64,000 nt of DNA from Actinoplanes aureus. GTDB taxonomy: Bacteria > Actinomycetota > Actinomycetes > Mycobacteriales > Micromonosporaceae. The stretch lies in NCBI RefSeq assembly GCF_015704865.1, contig NZ_JADQTO010000001.1:1-64000 (forward strand). Direction: 5' to 3'. Positions 1-8,605 of the stretch are shown one piece after another (within the stretch, counting starts at the first letter, position 1; each line of letters opens with the position of its first letter). The notes beneath the pieces were generated by a model. It saw only the letters and a list, made by a program, of their open reading frames with translations, was not told the DNA's origin and searched no databases. Position numbers and translations under genes: made by a program.

Positions 1-95
1 CCACAAGGTATGACAAGCTCGCCGTGCGCTACGAAGCCACCGTCACCATCGCCGCCATCAACCAATGGCTCCGCGCCCTACGAAACACGGCCTAG
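1..95 (+). mobile_element. IS5-like transposase, C-terminal fragment (cut by window edge)
   Basis: Reading codons from position 3 gives about 30 residues containing YDKLAVRYEATV and AAINQWL before a TAG at 93-95. This is the typical last segment of IS5-superfamily DDE transposases, which move an insertion sequence by cut-and-paste. Only the C-terminus is visible, so catalytic residues and the left end cannot be judged. The stop codon lies inside the 3' end of comM on the opposite strand, giving an 18-bp tail-to-tail overlap. An insertion therefore reaches, or abuts, the comM terminus. Identification rests on the short conserved motif only. Confidence 0.72.
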
Positions 96-1610
96 CAGCT
101 CCCCCATGCGGAGCTGATAGGCCTCACCCACATCACCCGCGTTCGGCCGCTCCCGCCCGTCCAAATCGCAGATGGTCCAGGCCAACCGCAGGATGCGATC
201 AAAGCCGCGAGCCGACAGCGCCCCGCGGTCGAGAGCACGGTGCAGGATGCCGGTGTCCCGGGCCGGCAGACGCCAAGGTGGTCGGCGCAGATGCGGGCCG
301 GGCACGTCGGCGTTGACCCGCCAGCCGCCCGCGGACCAGCGGCTCGCGGCGGCGGCTCGGGCGCGGGCCACCCGGGCCGCTACCGCGGATGAGGACTCGC
401 CGGGTTCGGAGGCGCCGATCAGCTGCACCGCGGTCAGCGGCAGCACCGTGATCTTCATGTCGATCCGGTCGAGCAGGGGGCCGGAGAGGCGGCCCAGGTA
501 GCGCCGGCGTACCACGGGGGTGCAGCCGCAGAGCTGGTCGCCGGCGGGGGAGGCGCACGGACAGGGGTTGGCCGCGATCACGAGCTGGGCCCGTGCCGGG
601 TACTCGGTGGTGCCGCGAGCTCGGGAGATGACGACCCGTCCGCTCTCCAGCGGCTGGCGCAGCGCCTGCAGGGTCGCCTGGGCCATCTCCGGCACCTCGT
701 CCAGGAAGAGCACGCCCCGGTGTGCCAGCGAGAGGGCGCCCGGCCGGCCCAGGCCGGTGCCGCCGCCGACGAGGGCCGCCAAGCTGGCGCTGTGGTGCGG
801 CGCCTGGAATGGCGGGCGGCGGATCATCCGGCCGTCGGGCGGTAGCAGGCCGGCGATCGACTGCAGGGCGGTGACCTCCAGGGCGGCCTCGTCGTCCAGT
901 TCGGGCAGGATCGACGGGAGGCGCTCGGCGAGCATCGTCTTGCCCGCTCCGGGAGGGCCGAAGAGGGCCAGGTGGTGGCCGCCGGCGGCGGCGATCTCCA
1001 GGGCGTACCGGGCGGTCTGCTGGCCGGCGACGTCGGACAGATCCGGGCCGCCTGCCGGCGGTGCCGTCGGCGCGGATGGTGGGTCCAGGAGCGGGGCGGT
1101 TCCCCGGACGTACTCGACCAGGCGGTGCAGCGAGTCGACCGCGCGTACGGCCACGCCGGGCACCACCATGGCCTCCCGGGCGTTGCCGAGCGGCACGATG
1201 ACCCGGGTGATGCCGGCCCGGGCCGCCGCCGCGACCATCGGCAGGACACCGCGGACCGGGCGGACGGTGCCGTCGAGTCCGAGTTCGCCGAGGAGCACCA
1301 CCCCGTCCAGCGGGGCCGGCGGCAGTTCGCCGGCGCCGGCGAGGAGTGCCGCGGCGATCGCCAAGTCGAATCCGCTGCCGTGCTTGGGCAGTGCGGCCGG
1401 GAGGAGGTTCACCGTGATTCGGCGGTTCGGCCATTCCTGGCCCGAGTTGACCATGGCGGCGCGAACCCGGTCTCGGGCCTCGTTGAGCGCGGTGTCGGGC
1501 AGCCCGGTCAGGACGACCGCCGGCAGCCCGGTGGAGAGGTCGGCCTCCACCTCGACCAGGTGACCGGCGACCCCGACCAGGCCGACGCAGAGCACGCGGG
1601 CGTAGCTCAT
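78..1610 (-). CDS. comM: YifB/ComM-family Mg chelatase-like AAA+ ATPase
   Basis: A protein of 510 residues in the usual range for YifB/ComM (about 500). ComM-type proteins are hexameric helicases that help branch migration during integration of transformed DNA. The N-terminal LonC-like domain (residues 1-170) begins MSYARVLCVG. The AAA+ core has a Walker A GPPGAGKT and a Walker B LFLDEVPE, followed by the Mg-chelatase C-terminal domain with a CPCA...C cysteine cluster. I chose the ATG at 1610 because it overlaps the yraN stop (ATGA) and gives the conserved start; a longer upstream frame is not conserved. The last codons overlap a transposase gene, so the extreme C-terminus may be altered. Confidence 0.93.
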   Translation of the reverse strand: MSYARVLCVGLVGVAGHLVEVEADLSTGLPAVVLTGLPDTALNEARDRVRAAMVNSGQEWPNRRITVNLLPAALPKHGSGFDLAIAAALLAGAGELPPAPLDGVVLLGELGLDGTVRPVRGVLPMVAAAARAGITRVIVPLGNAREAMVVPGVAVRAVDSLHRLVEYVRGTAPLLDPPSAPTAPPAGGPDLSDVAGQQTARYALEIAAAGGHHLALFGPPGAGKTMLAERLPSILPELDDEAALEVTALQSIAGLLPPDGRMIRRPPFQAPHHSASLAALVGGGTGLGRPGALSLAHRGVLFLDEVPEMAQATLQALRQPLESGRVVISRARGTTEYPARAQLVIAANPCPCASPAGDQLCGCTPVVRRRYLGRLSGPLLDRIDMKITVLPLTAVQLIGASEPGESSSAVAARVARARAAAASRWSAGGWRVNADVPGPHLRRPPWRLPARDTGILHRALDRGALSARGFDRILRLAWTICDLDGRERPNAGDVGEAYQLRMGELLGRVS

Positions 1611-1969
1611 CAGAACGCCGACCGGATGTGGACGAGCCGGGTGGCGCCGCGGGGTTGCGGGAGCACTTCCACCACGTCGAAGCGGATCTGCCGTGGGCGT
1701 ACCCCGCTCTGGGCCAGCCATCGGCCGGCCAGCAGCCGCAGCTTGCGGATCTTGCGGTGATCCACCGCGGCGGCCGGCGGACCGAAGGTCGCCGTGCGCC
1801 GCGTCTTCACCTCGCAGAAGACCACGTCGTCGCCGTCGCGCAGGATGAGGTCCACCTCGCCGTCAGCGCACCGCCAGTTGCGATGCAACAGGATGAGGCC
1901 GTCGTCCGCCAGGTGCCGGGCGGCCATCCGCTCGCCGTAGTCACCGACCGCCCGTCGCTCAGTCGTCAT
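1610..1969 (-). CDS. yraN: YraN family (UPF0102) endonuclease-like protein
   Basis: A 119-residue protein, normal for YraN. It carries the restriction-endonuclease-like fold signature: a GEVDLILRDGD strand followed by FCEVKTRR, which matches the D...ExK nuclease motif. The exact cellular role is unknown; the gene is habitually linked to comM/dprA and to rnhB. The ATG at 1969 starts the conserved RRAVGDYGERMAARHL helix. Its stop overlaps the comM start by four bases (ATGA), so the two are translationally coupled. The 146 bp upstream to the divergent gene at 2116 presumably contain the promoter, but no clear -10/-35 pair was seen. Confidence 0.9.
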   Translation of the reverse strand: MTTERRAVGDYGERMAARHLADDGLILLHRNWRCADGEVDLILRDGDDVVFCEVKTRRTATFGPPAAAVDHRKIRKLRLLAGRWLAQSGVRPRQIRFDVVEVLPQPRGATRLVHIRSAF

Positions 1970-2115
1970 GAGCCGGGACGCTGGCACAGATCCGGTGACG
2001 CTGCGCGGCGCCCTGTGGACAGCCCGTGATTGTGGATCGCCGTTCGACACCCGTCCCGGTGTGATAAGCGCGAGGCGGTGGATCGAAACCCGTCGGTCGC
2101 TTACGGTGCCAAGAC

Positions 2116-2745
2116 GTGGAGCATCGATACGCCGACGATTCCGAGCCCAGTTGGTACACCGGCCGCCGTTACACCACAGAACCGGATGACTCCGAGATAT
2201 CCGGTTCCTTCCGGCTGCCGGAGCAGAGAGAGCCCGCGGCAGCCGCGCCGGAGACCGGGGCCGCGTACGAGGCCGTACGCATCCCGGTCCGCGGTCCGGA
2301 ATATCCAGCGATCCGTCCGACGCCCGCGCCGGAGAGCAAGCCCGCGCCGGAGAGCAAGCCCGCGCCGCAGGGCATGCCGGTGCCCGAAGCCGCACCACCG
2401 ATGGGCGAACCGACCAGCCTCATCCCACCGGTTGTCCCGAACCACCCGACCGACGGGGTGTATCGCACCCGGCGCCCGATCTCCTCGGTCATCCTGACCG
2501 TCGCCGTGGTGATTCTGCTCCTACCGGTCCTCCGGCTGCTGGCCGGCGCGACCTTCGCCGGTGACCCGACCCCACGCGACATCGTCCCGGCGGTTCTGCT
2601 CACTCTGGGTCTCGCGCTTACCGGTTTCGGGCTCTTCGCGGCCGGCGGTGGTGCGATCAGCCGCGACTCGTGGCTGCGCGCGCCGATGGCCTACCTGCCG
2701 GCCGGCCTCATCCTCCTGCTCGCGGCCGGCCTCGCCGTGGCCTGA
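2116..2745 (+). CDS. Proline-rich protein with three C-terminal membrane segments
   Basis: A 209-residue protein of unknown function, starting at GTG 2116. Residues 1-115 are hydrophilic, rich in Pro, Glu and Arg, and include two tandem APESKP units encoded by an 18-nt direct repeat near 2327-2362. Residues 120-209 contain three predicted membrane helices (around SSVILTVAVVILLLPVL, VLLTLGLALTGFGLFAAG and AYLPAGLILLLAAGLAVA). No enzyme motif is visible. It lies between divergent yraN and the rpsB operon. The long cytoplasmic tail suggests a membrane-anchored interaction module, but that is inference. Confidence 0.72.
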   Translation: MEHRYADDSEPSWYTGRRYTTEPDDSEISGSFRLPEQREPAAAAPETGAAYEAVRIPVRGPEYPAIRPTPAPESKPAPESKPAPQGMPVPEAAPPMGEPTSLIPPVVPNHPTDGVYRTRRPISSVILTVAVVILLLPVLRLLAGATFAGDPTPRDIVPAVLLTLGLALTGFGLFAAGGGAISRDSWLRAPMAYLPAGLILLLAAGLAVA

Positions 2746-2984
2746 CGGCTCCGGCGCTGATCCCGCCCCCCGGGCGGTCGCACCGCTTGGCGTATGCTTG
2801 TCGACGGCGACCGCCCAGGCGGTCGACCTCGCGCGCCCTCCGACCGGTGATCAACCAGTTCCGGTCGGCGGCGGCCCTCCCTGGTCCCGATCTTCGTCGG
2901 GCCCGACCGTGGCCGCTGCCCGGGCGCCAGGACGCTCACCGCCGGTGAGCGTGACAACCAGGGAAGATCAGGGAGTTACCCACC
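2746..2984 (+). promoter_or_regulatory. rpsB leader/promoter region
   Basis: This is 239 bp without a gene. A TATGCT at 2793-2798 fits a -10 element but has no convincing -35. Several short inverted repeats follow: GACCGCC/GGCGGTC near 2808-2824 and CTCACC/GGTGAG near 2936-2950. A GGGAG at 2971-2975 is the rpsB ribosome-binding site. Leaders of rpsB are often used for S2 autoregulation, but no known motif is recognised here. Confidence 0.3.
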
Positions 2985-3908
2985 ATGGCCGTCGTGACCA
3001 TGCGCCAGCTGCTGGAGAGCGGTGTCCACTTCGGGCACCAGACCCGGCGCTGGAACCCGAAGATGAAGCGCTTCATCTTCACCGAGCGCAACGGTATCTA
3101 CATCATCGACCTGCGCCAGACCCTCGACTACATCGAGAAGGCGTACAGCTTCGTGCGGGACACCGTCGCCGAGGGTGGCCACATCCTCTTCGTCGGCACC
3201 AAGAAGCAGGCGCAGGAGGCCATCGCCGAGCAGGCGACCCGGGTCGGCCAGCCGTACGTGAACCACCGTTGGCTCGGCGGCATGCTGACCAACTTCCAGA
3301 CGGTGTACAAGCGTCTGCAGCGGATGAAGGAGCTCGAGGCTCTGGGTGACCTGAGCGGCACCGCCGCCGGTTACACCAAGAAGGAGACCCTCCAGCTGTT
3401 CCGCGAGAAGACCAAGCTCACCAAGACCCTGGGCGGTCTGCGTGACATGACCAAGACGCCGTCGGCGATCTGGGTCGTGGACACCAAGAAGGAGCACATC
3501 GCCGTCGACGAGGCCCGGAAGCTGAACATCCCGGTCATCGCGGTGCTGGACACCAACTGTGACCCGGACGAGGTCGACTTCCCGATCCCGGGCAACGACG
3601 ACGCGATCCGTTCCGCCGAGCTGCTGACCAAGGTCATCGCCGCGGCGGTCGCCGATGGTCTGATCGCCCGCTCCGGCCGTGGCCGCGGCGGCGCCGACGA
3701 GAAGCCCGAGGCGGGCACCGTCGCCGCCGGCGAGCCGCTGCCCGAGTGGGAGCGCGACCTCTACGAGGGCGCCGAGAAGAAGGCCGACGAGGCCGCCCCG
3801 GCTGCCGCCGCCGAGCCGGCTGCTGCTCCCGCTCCGGCTGCCGACGAGGCCGCCCCGGCCGCCGCTGCCGCCGCCCCGGCCCCGGCTGCCGCCGTTCCCG
3901 CCGAGTAA
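2985..3908 (+). CDS. rpsB: 30S ribosomal protein S2
   Basis: Ribosomal protein S2 of the small subunit, 307 residues. The conserved start ([20 protein letters not shown]) and the block [15 protein letters not shown] are diagnostic. The globular S2 fold ends near residue 235. About 60 further residues are an acidic and then Ala/Pro/Glu-rich tail, longer than in E. coli S2 (241 residues) but common in actinobacteria. A good Shine-Dalgarno GGGAG lies 9 nt before the ATG. It forms an operon with tsf, separated by a strong hairpin. Confidence 0.98.
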   Translation: MAVVTMRQLLESGVHFGHQTRRWNPKMKRFIFTERNGIYIIDLRQTLDYIEKAYSFVRDTVAEGGHILFVGTKKQAQEAIAEQATRVGQPYVNHRWLGGMLTNFQTVYKRLQRMKELEALGDLSGTAAGYTKKETLQLFREKTKLTKTLGGLRDMTKTPSAIWVVDTKKEHIAVDEARKLNIPVIAVLDTNCDPDEVDFPIPGNDDAIRSAELLTKVIAAAVADGLIARSGRGRGGADEKPEAGTVAAGEPLPEWERDLYEGAEKKADEAAPAAAAEPAAAPAPAADEAAPAAAAAAPAPAAAVPAE

Positions 3909-3925
3909 GTCCACCGACGTGCTTC

Positions 3926-3958
3926 CGGCCGCCGCCGCACGGAGGGCGGCGGCGGCCG
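3926..3958 (+). terminator. rpsB-tsf intercistronic hairpin (attenuator-like)
   Basis: A perfect 13-bp GC stem (arms 3926-3938 and 3946-3958) with a 7-nt loop lies between rpsB and tsf. There is no following T-run, so it is more likely a partial terminator or an mRNA-stability element that sets the S2:EF-Ts ratio than a full stop. Confidence 0.5.
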
Positions 3959-3985
3959 ATTCCGACTGACATCGAGAGAAGAGCC

Positions 3986-4816
3986 ATGGCTAACTTCACC
4001 GCCGCGGACGTCAAGAAGCTCCGCGACCTCACCGGTGCCGGCATGATGGACTGCAAGAAGGCGCTCGACGAGGCCGACGGCGACTTCGACAAGGCCGTCG
4101 AGTTCCTGCGCATCAAGGGCGCCAAGGACGTCGGCAAGCGGGCCGGCCGCACCGCCGCCAACGGCATCGTCGCCCACTCCGGCAAGGCGCTGCTCGAGCT
4201 CAACTGCGAGACCGACTTCGTCGCCAAGACCACCGACTTCGTCGAGCTGGGCCAGCGTCTGGTCGCGTTCGGTGAGCAGAACAAGCTGGCCGACGCCGCC
4301 GCGCTGCTCGCCGCCACGCTCGAGGACGGCAAGACCGTCGCCGAGACCGTGCAGGACTACGCCGCGAAGATCGGCGAGAAGATCGTCGTGAACCGCTTCA
4401 CGGTCCTCGACGGCAACGTCGCGGTCTACCTGCACCGCAAGGCGCAGGACCTGCCGCCGCAGGTCGGCGTGCTGGTCGAGTACAGCGGCAAGACCGACGA
4501 GGCCGGTGACGCGGACGCCCGTGGCGTCGGCATGCAGATCGCCGCGATGCGCCCGAAGTTCCTGACCCGCGAAGAGGTCCCGGCCGAGACCGTCGAGACC
4601 GAGCGTCGCGTGGCCGAGCAGACCGCTCGCGAGGAGGGCAAGCCGGAGCAGGCGCTGCCAAAGATCATCGAGGGCCGGGTGAACTCCTTCTTCAAGGACT
4701 TCGTCCTGCTCGAGCAGGCTTCGGTGGTCGACAACAAGAAGACCGTCAAGCAGGTCCTCGCCGAGGCCGGTATCGAGGTCACCCGGTTCGTCCGCTACGA
4801 GGTCGGCCAGGAGTAA
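3986..4816 (+). CDS. tsf: Translation elongation factor Ts
   Basis: EF-Ts, 276 residues, the nucleotide-exchange factor that releases GDP from EF-Tu. The N-terminal UBA-like domain ([19 protein letters not shown]) and the signature [12 protein letters not shown] are present, followed by the core [14 protein letters not shown]. The ATG at 3986 matches the universal EF-Ts start and has GAGAGAAGAG upstream; an in-frame extension further upstream lies in the rpsB tail and is not conserved. It is co-transcribed with rpsB through the hairpin at 3926-3958. Confidence 0.98.
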   Translation: MANFTAADVKKLRDLTGAGMMDCKKALDEADGDFDKAVEFLRIKGAKDVGKRAGRTAANGIVAHSGKALLELNCETDFVAKTTDFVELGQRLVAFGEQNKLADAAALLAATLEDGKTVAETVQDYAAKIGEKIVVNRFTVLDGNVAVYLHRKAQDLPPQVGVLVEYSGKTDEAGDADARGVGMQIAAMRPKFLTREEVPAETVETERRVAEQTAREEGKPEQALPKIIEGRVNSFFKDFVLLEQASVVDNKKTVKQVLAEAGIEVTRFVRYEVGQE

Positions 4817-4855
4817 GGCTCCGTTCTTCATTGGCACGGGAGGTCGGGCACGCGA

Positions 4856-4887
4856 TTGCAGCGTCCGGCCTCCCGGTCGCATAGGGT
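4856..4887 (+). promoter_or_regulatory. Possible promoter before pyrH
   Basis: In the 103-bp tsf-pyrH gap a TTGCAG at 4856-4861 is followed by CATAGG at 4880-4885 (18-bp spacing). This resembles a weak housekeeping promoter, and could let pyrH-frr-cdsA be transcribed apart from rpsB-tsf. An imperfect GGGAGG/CCTCCC hairpin overlaps it. Confidence 0.28.
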
Positions 4888-4919
4888 CTGCTGTTGAAAG
4901 GGAAGGGAAGGCGGGTCTC

Positions 4920-5681
4920 ATGACGATGGTGACCGAGCAGTCCGCCACGGTTGACGATCACAACCCGCCGACCTCGCGGCCGAGGCGGGTCGTCCTCAAG
5001 CTCTCCGGCGAGGTTTTCGGCGGTGGCGCGGTCGGCGTCGACCCCGACGTCGTGCAGGCGCTGGCGCGGCAGATCGCCACCGTGAACCGGCGTGGCATCC
5101 AGGTCGCCGTGGTGGTCGGCGGCGGCAACTTCTTCCGCGGCGCCGAGCTGCAGAAGCGCGGCATGGACCGTAACCGGGCTGACTACATGGGCATGCTCGG
5201 CACGGTGATGAACTGCCTCGCCCTCCAGGACTTCCTGGAGAAGGAAGGCATCGAGACCCGCGTTCAGACCGCCATCACGATGGCACAGGTCGCGGAGCCC
5301 TACATCCCGCTCCGCGCGATCCGGCACCTGGAGAAGGGCCGCGTCGTGATCTTCGGTGCCGGCGCCGGCATGCCGTACTTCTCCACCGACACCGTGACCG
5401 CCCAGCGGGCGCTGGAGATTCACGCCGACATGGTGCTGATGAGCAAGAACGGCGTCGACGGGGTCTACACCGCCGATCCCCGCGTCGATCCGGACGCGCG
5501 CAAGCTGGAGAACATCACCTTCCAGGAAATCCTCCAGCGCGGGCTGCGGGTGGCCGACCAGGCCGCGTTCAGCCTGTGCGAGGAGAACAAGCTGCCGATG
5601 CTGGTCTTCGGCGCGGACGGTGACGACACCATCGTGCGCGCGTGCGCCGGCGAGAAGATCGGCACCCTCATCACCGCGTGA
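4920..5681 (+). CDS. pyrH: Uridylate kinase (UMP kinase)
   Basis: Bacterial UMP kinase of the amino-acid kinase fold, converting UMP to UDP with ATP; a homohexamer normally activated by GTP and inhibited by UTP. 253 residues with a short N-terminal extension before the conserved [25 protein letters not shown], the [11 protein letters not shown] segment and the C-terminal [14 protein letters not shown] are characteristic. A strong purine-rich ribosome-binding site (GGGAAGGGAAGG) precedes ATG 4920; ATG 4926 is an alternative. It is followed 59 bp later by frr, the usual order. Confidence 0.97.
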   Translation: MTMVTEQSATVDDHNPPTSRPRRVVLKLSGEVFGGGAVGVDPDVVQALARQIATVNRRGIQVAVVVGGGNFFRGAELQKRGMDRNRADYMGMLGTVMNCLALQDFLEKEGIETRVQTAITMAQVAEPYIPLRAIRHLEKGRVVIFGAGAGMPYFSTDTVTAQRALEIHADMVLMSKNGVDGVYTADPRVDPDARKLENITFQEILQRGLRVADQAAFSLCEENKLPMLVFGADGDDTIVRACAGEKIGTLITA

Positions 5682-5740
5682 GCGGCCGGACGTCCCCACA
5701 TCCCGCACCACCGAAGACAGCAAGGAGGCGAGAAGAGCCG

Positions 5741-6298
5741 GTGATCGAGGAAACCCTCTTCGAGGCCGAAGAGAAGATGGACAGCGCGGTCGAGCACGCC
5801 AAGGAGGAGTTCGCCGCCATCCGTACCGGCCGGGCCACTCCGGCGATGTTCTCCAAGATTCTGGTCGACTACTACGGCGCGCCCACGCCGGTGACGCAGA
5901 TGGCCTCGGTCGGCATCCCGGAGCCGCGCATGGTGCTCGTCAAGCCGTACGACGCGTCCCAGCTCGGACCGATCGAGCGTGCCATCCGTGACTCGGACCT
6001 CGGTGTCAACCCCAACAACGAGGGCACTCAGCTGCGCATCCACCTTCCGCAGATGACGGAGGAGCGGCGCCGCGAGATGATCAAGGTGGCCCGCCACAAG
6101 GCCGAGGAGAGCCGGGTCGCCATCCGTAACGTCCGCCGCAAGGCGAAAGAGCAGCTGGACAAGCTGGTCAAGGACGGCGAGACGGGTGAAGATGATGGCC
6201 GTCGTGCGGAGAAGGAGCTCGACGACCTGACCCACCGCTACGTCGCGGTCGTCGACGAGCTCCTCAAACACAAGGAAGCTGAGTTGCTCGAAGTCTGA
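5741..6298 (+). CDS. frr: Ribosome recycling factor
   Basis: Ribosome recycling factor, 185 residues, exactly the family length. With EF-G it splits the post-termination ribosome. The GTG at 5741 ([17 protein letters not shown]) is preceded by AAGGAGG at 5722-5728. The conserved RTGRATP block near the N-terminus and the coiled-coil [17 protein letters not shown] are present. The stop TGA shares one base with the cdsA ATG, so the two genes are coupled. Confidence 0.97.
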   Translation: MIEETLFEAEEKMDSAVEHAKEEFAAIRTGRATPAMFSKILVDYYGAPTPVTQMASVGIPEPRMVLVKPYDASQLGPIERAIRDSDLGVNPNNEGTQLRIHLPQMTEERRREMIKVARHKAEESRVAIRNVRRKAKEQLDKLVKDGETGEDDGRRAEKELDDLTHRYVAVVDELLKHKEAELLEV

Positions 6299-7365
6299 TG
6301 TCGTACCTCGATCCGCGTGCCGGGCAGGCCTCCGGCGACGACACGAGCGTGCCGGCGCCGTACGTCTACGACCCCTCCGGCGTTTCGCCGGCCGACTCGG
6401 TGTACCCGGGTCCGGCCTGGCACGCGGACGAGCCGGCGGGCGCCGACCCGCCGGTGGCCGTACCGATGACCGTGCCGGACCAGGCGCCGAAGGGCGCCAA
6501 GGGCAAGCGCCGGGCCGGCAAGGGGCAGAAAGAGGGCCCCAGCCGCGCGGGTCGCAACCTTCCGGCGGCCATCGGGGTGGGGCTCAGCCTCGGCGTGCTC
6601 GTGCTCGCCTCGCTGCTCATCGAGCCGAGGGCGCTGCTCGTGGTTCTGGTCGCGGCATCGGGGGTGGGCGTCTGGGAGATGACCCGCGCGCTGTCGGTCA
6701 CCGGAAGCCGCCCTCCGCTCGTCCCGCTGATCGCCGGTAGCGCCCTGATGGTCGGCCTGGCGTGGTGGGCCGGTCCGGACGCACTCGCCATCGGCCTGCT
6801 GGTCACTGTGGGTGCCGCGATGCTGTGGCGGCTGGCGGACGGCGTCGCCGCGGTGAAGCGGGACTTCACCCCGACCGTGCTGACCGCCGTCTACGGCCCG
6901 TTCCTGCTGAGCTTCGCCGCGATGCTGGTGCAGACCGACAGCAGTGAGGACTCGAAGGCGGGCGCCTGGCGGGTGATCTGCACGCTGGCCGCCGTTGTGC
7001 TTTCCGACACTGGCGGTTACGCCTCCGGCGTGTTCCTCGGCAAGCACCCGATGGCCCCGAAGATCAGCCCGAAGAAGTCCTGGGAGGGCTTCGCCGGCTC
7101 GATGACGGCTGCCGCGATCGGTAGCAGCGCGCTCCTTTTCTTCCTCCTGGACGTGCCGGTTTACTGGGGTTTGCTATTCGGTGCGGTGATTTCGGTGGTC
7201 GCGGTTCTGGGCGACCTGGCCGAGTCGATGCTCAAGCGGGACCTGCGGATCAAGGACATGAGCAACCTGCTGCCCGGCCACGGCGGTCTGATGGACCGGC
7301 TGGATTCGATCCTGTTCGCCGTGCCCACCGCGTACCTGCTCTTCTCGATCATCACCCCGAGTTAG
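6298..7365 (+). CDS. cdsA: Phosphatidate cytidylyltransferase (CDP-diglyceride synthase)
   Basis: Membrane enzyme that makes CDP-diacylglycerol from phosphatidic acid and CTP, the branch point of phospholipid synthesis. 355 residues: about 95 hydrophilic Pro/Gly/Lys-rich residues, then roughly eight membrane helices. The CDS signature near the C-terminus (KRDLRIKDMSNLLPGHGG then DRLD) and the SPKKSWEGFAGS loop are intact. The start overlaps the frr stop by one base. The cytoplasmic N-terminal extension is typical of actinobacterial CdsA and absent in E. coli. Confidence 0.96.
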   Translation: MSYLDPRAGQASGDDTSVPAPYVYDPSGVSPADSVYPGPAWHADEPAGADPPVAVPMTVPDQAPKGAKGKRRAGKGQKEGPSRAGRNLPAAIGVGLSLGVLVLASLLIEPRALLVVLVAASGVGVWEMTRALSVTGSRPPLVPLIAGSALMVGLAWWAGPDALAIGLLVTVGAAMLWRLADGVAAVKRDFTPTVLTAVYGPFLLSFAAMLVQTDSSEDSKAGAWRVICTLAAVVLSDTGGYASGVFLGKHPMAPKISPKKSWEGFAGSMTAAAIGSSALLFFLLDVPVYWGLLFGAVISVVAVLGDLAESMLKRDLRIKDMSNLLPGHGGLMDRLDSILFAVPTAYLLFSIITPS

Positions 7366-7389
7366 CAGGCGTGAGAAGCTGGATATGCC

Positions 7390-8568
7390 ATGACGATTCT
7401 TCCGGTCATTCCCATCAGCCCCGATCAGCCCGACGCGGTGACCACCCGTCGCCGTCCGAGCATGCCGCCGCGCCACCTCGCCGACCTGGATCTCGCAGGC
7501 CGCAGGAGTGCGGTCACCGGCCTCGGCGAGCCGGCCTTCCGCGCGAAGCAGATCTCCACCCACTACTTCGGCCGTCTGGTCCGGGACGCCGCCGAGATGA
7601 CTGATCTGCCGGCCGCCACCCGCGACCGCCTCACCGCCGACCTGCTGCCAACGCTGCTCACCCCGCTGCGGGAGCAGGCGTGCGACGAGGGCGCGACGCG
7701 TAAGACGTTGTGGCGTCTGCACGACGGCGCGCTGGTGGAGAGCGTGCTCATGGGGTACCCCGATCGGGTGACCGCGTGCGTGTCGAGCCAGGCGGGCTGC
7801 GGCATGGCCTGTCCGTTCTGCGCCACCGGCCAGCAGGGCTTGACCCGGAACCTGTCGGTGGCCGAGATCGTGGACCAGGTCGTCTATCTGGCCGGCGTGG
7901 CCGCTTCGGGCGCGGTCACCGGTTCGCCGCCGCGGCTCTCCCGCGTGGTTTTCATGGGTATGGGCGAGCCACTGGCGAACTACCCGCGCGTGATCGAGGC
8001 CGTGCGGCGGCTCACGTCGCCGGCGCCGGAGGGTCTGGGGCTGTCACAACGGCACATCACCGTGTCCACGGTGGGTTTGGTGCCCGCAATGCGGCGGTTG
8101 ATAGCCGAACAGCTCTCTGTGACTCTTGCGTTGTCACTGCACGCCCCCGATGATGATCTGCGCGATGAGCTTGTGCCCGTCAACCAGCGTTGGAAGGTGG
8201 CCGAGGTGCTCGATGCCGCGTTCGATTACGCGGCTCAGACCGGCCGTCGGGTCTCCATCGAATACGCCCTGATCAGGGACGTAAACGATCAGCCCTGGCG
8301 TGCCGACCTGCTCGGCCGCCTTCTGAGCGGCAAGCTGGCCCATGTGAATCTCATCCCGCTCAACCCGACGCCGGGCAGCAAGTGGGATGCGAGCCCCAAG
8401 CCGGTTGAGCGCGAGTTCGTCCGTCGGCTTCGAGAGGCCGGCGTCTCGACGACTGTGCGGGACACGCGGGGGCGGGAGATCGACGGCGCATGCGGCCAAC
8501 TGGCCGCGGGAGAGCTGACGCACGCGAGCGCAGGGGGCGCCGCAGCCGACGCGGAGGTGGCACAGTGA
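7390..8568 (+). CDS. rlmN: 23S rRNA/tRNA adenine-C2 methyltransferase (radical SAM)
   Basis: RlmN methylates C2 of A2503 in 23S rRNA and A37 in some tRNAs. 392 residues. The radical-SAM CxxxCxxC cluster is C137, C141 and C144 ([12 protein letters not shown]). The motif [12 protein letters not shown] follows, and the C-terminal DGACGQL contains the methyl-carrying cysteine. The N-terminal 25 residues form a Pro/Arg-rich extension. It sits 24 bp after cdsA, with a weak ribosome-binding site. Confidence 0.96.
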   Translation: MTILPVIPISPDQPDAVTTRRRPSMPPRHLADLDLAGRRSAVTGLGEPAFRAKQISTHYFGRLVRDAAEMTDLPAATRDRLTADLLPTLLTPLREQACDEGATRKTLWRLHDGALVESVLMGYPDRVTACVSSQAGCGMACPFCATGQQGLTRNLSVAEIVDQVVYLAGVAASGAVTGSPPRLSRVVFMGMGEPLANYPRVIEAVRRLTSPAPEGLGLSQRHITVSTVGLVPAMRRLIAEQLSVTLALSLHAPDDDLRDELVPVNQRWKVAEVLDAAFDYAAQTGRRVSIEYALIRDVNDQPWRADLLGRLLSGKLAHVNLIPLNPTPGSKWDASPKPVEREFVRRLREAGVSTTVRDTRGREIDGACGQLAAGELTHASAGGAAADAEVAQ

Positions 8569-8605
8569 CTGGGCGCAGGTCCCAGCGAGCGGAGTGGGAG
8601 ACGTT

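Noticed and set aside
2169..2603. Minus-strand frame opposite the Pro-rich membrane protein
   Set aside because: Low-complexity shadow; the plus frame has membrane helices and normal codon use.
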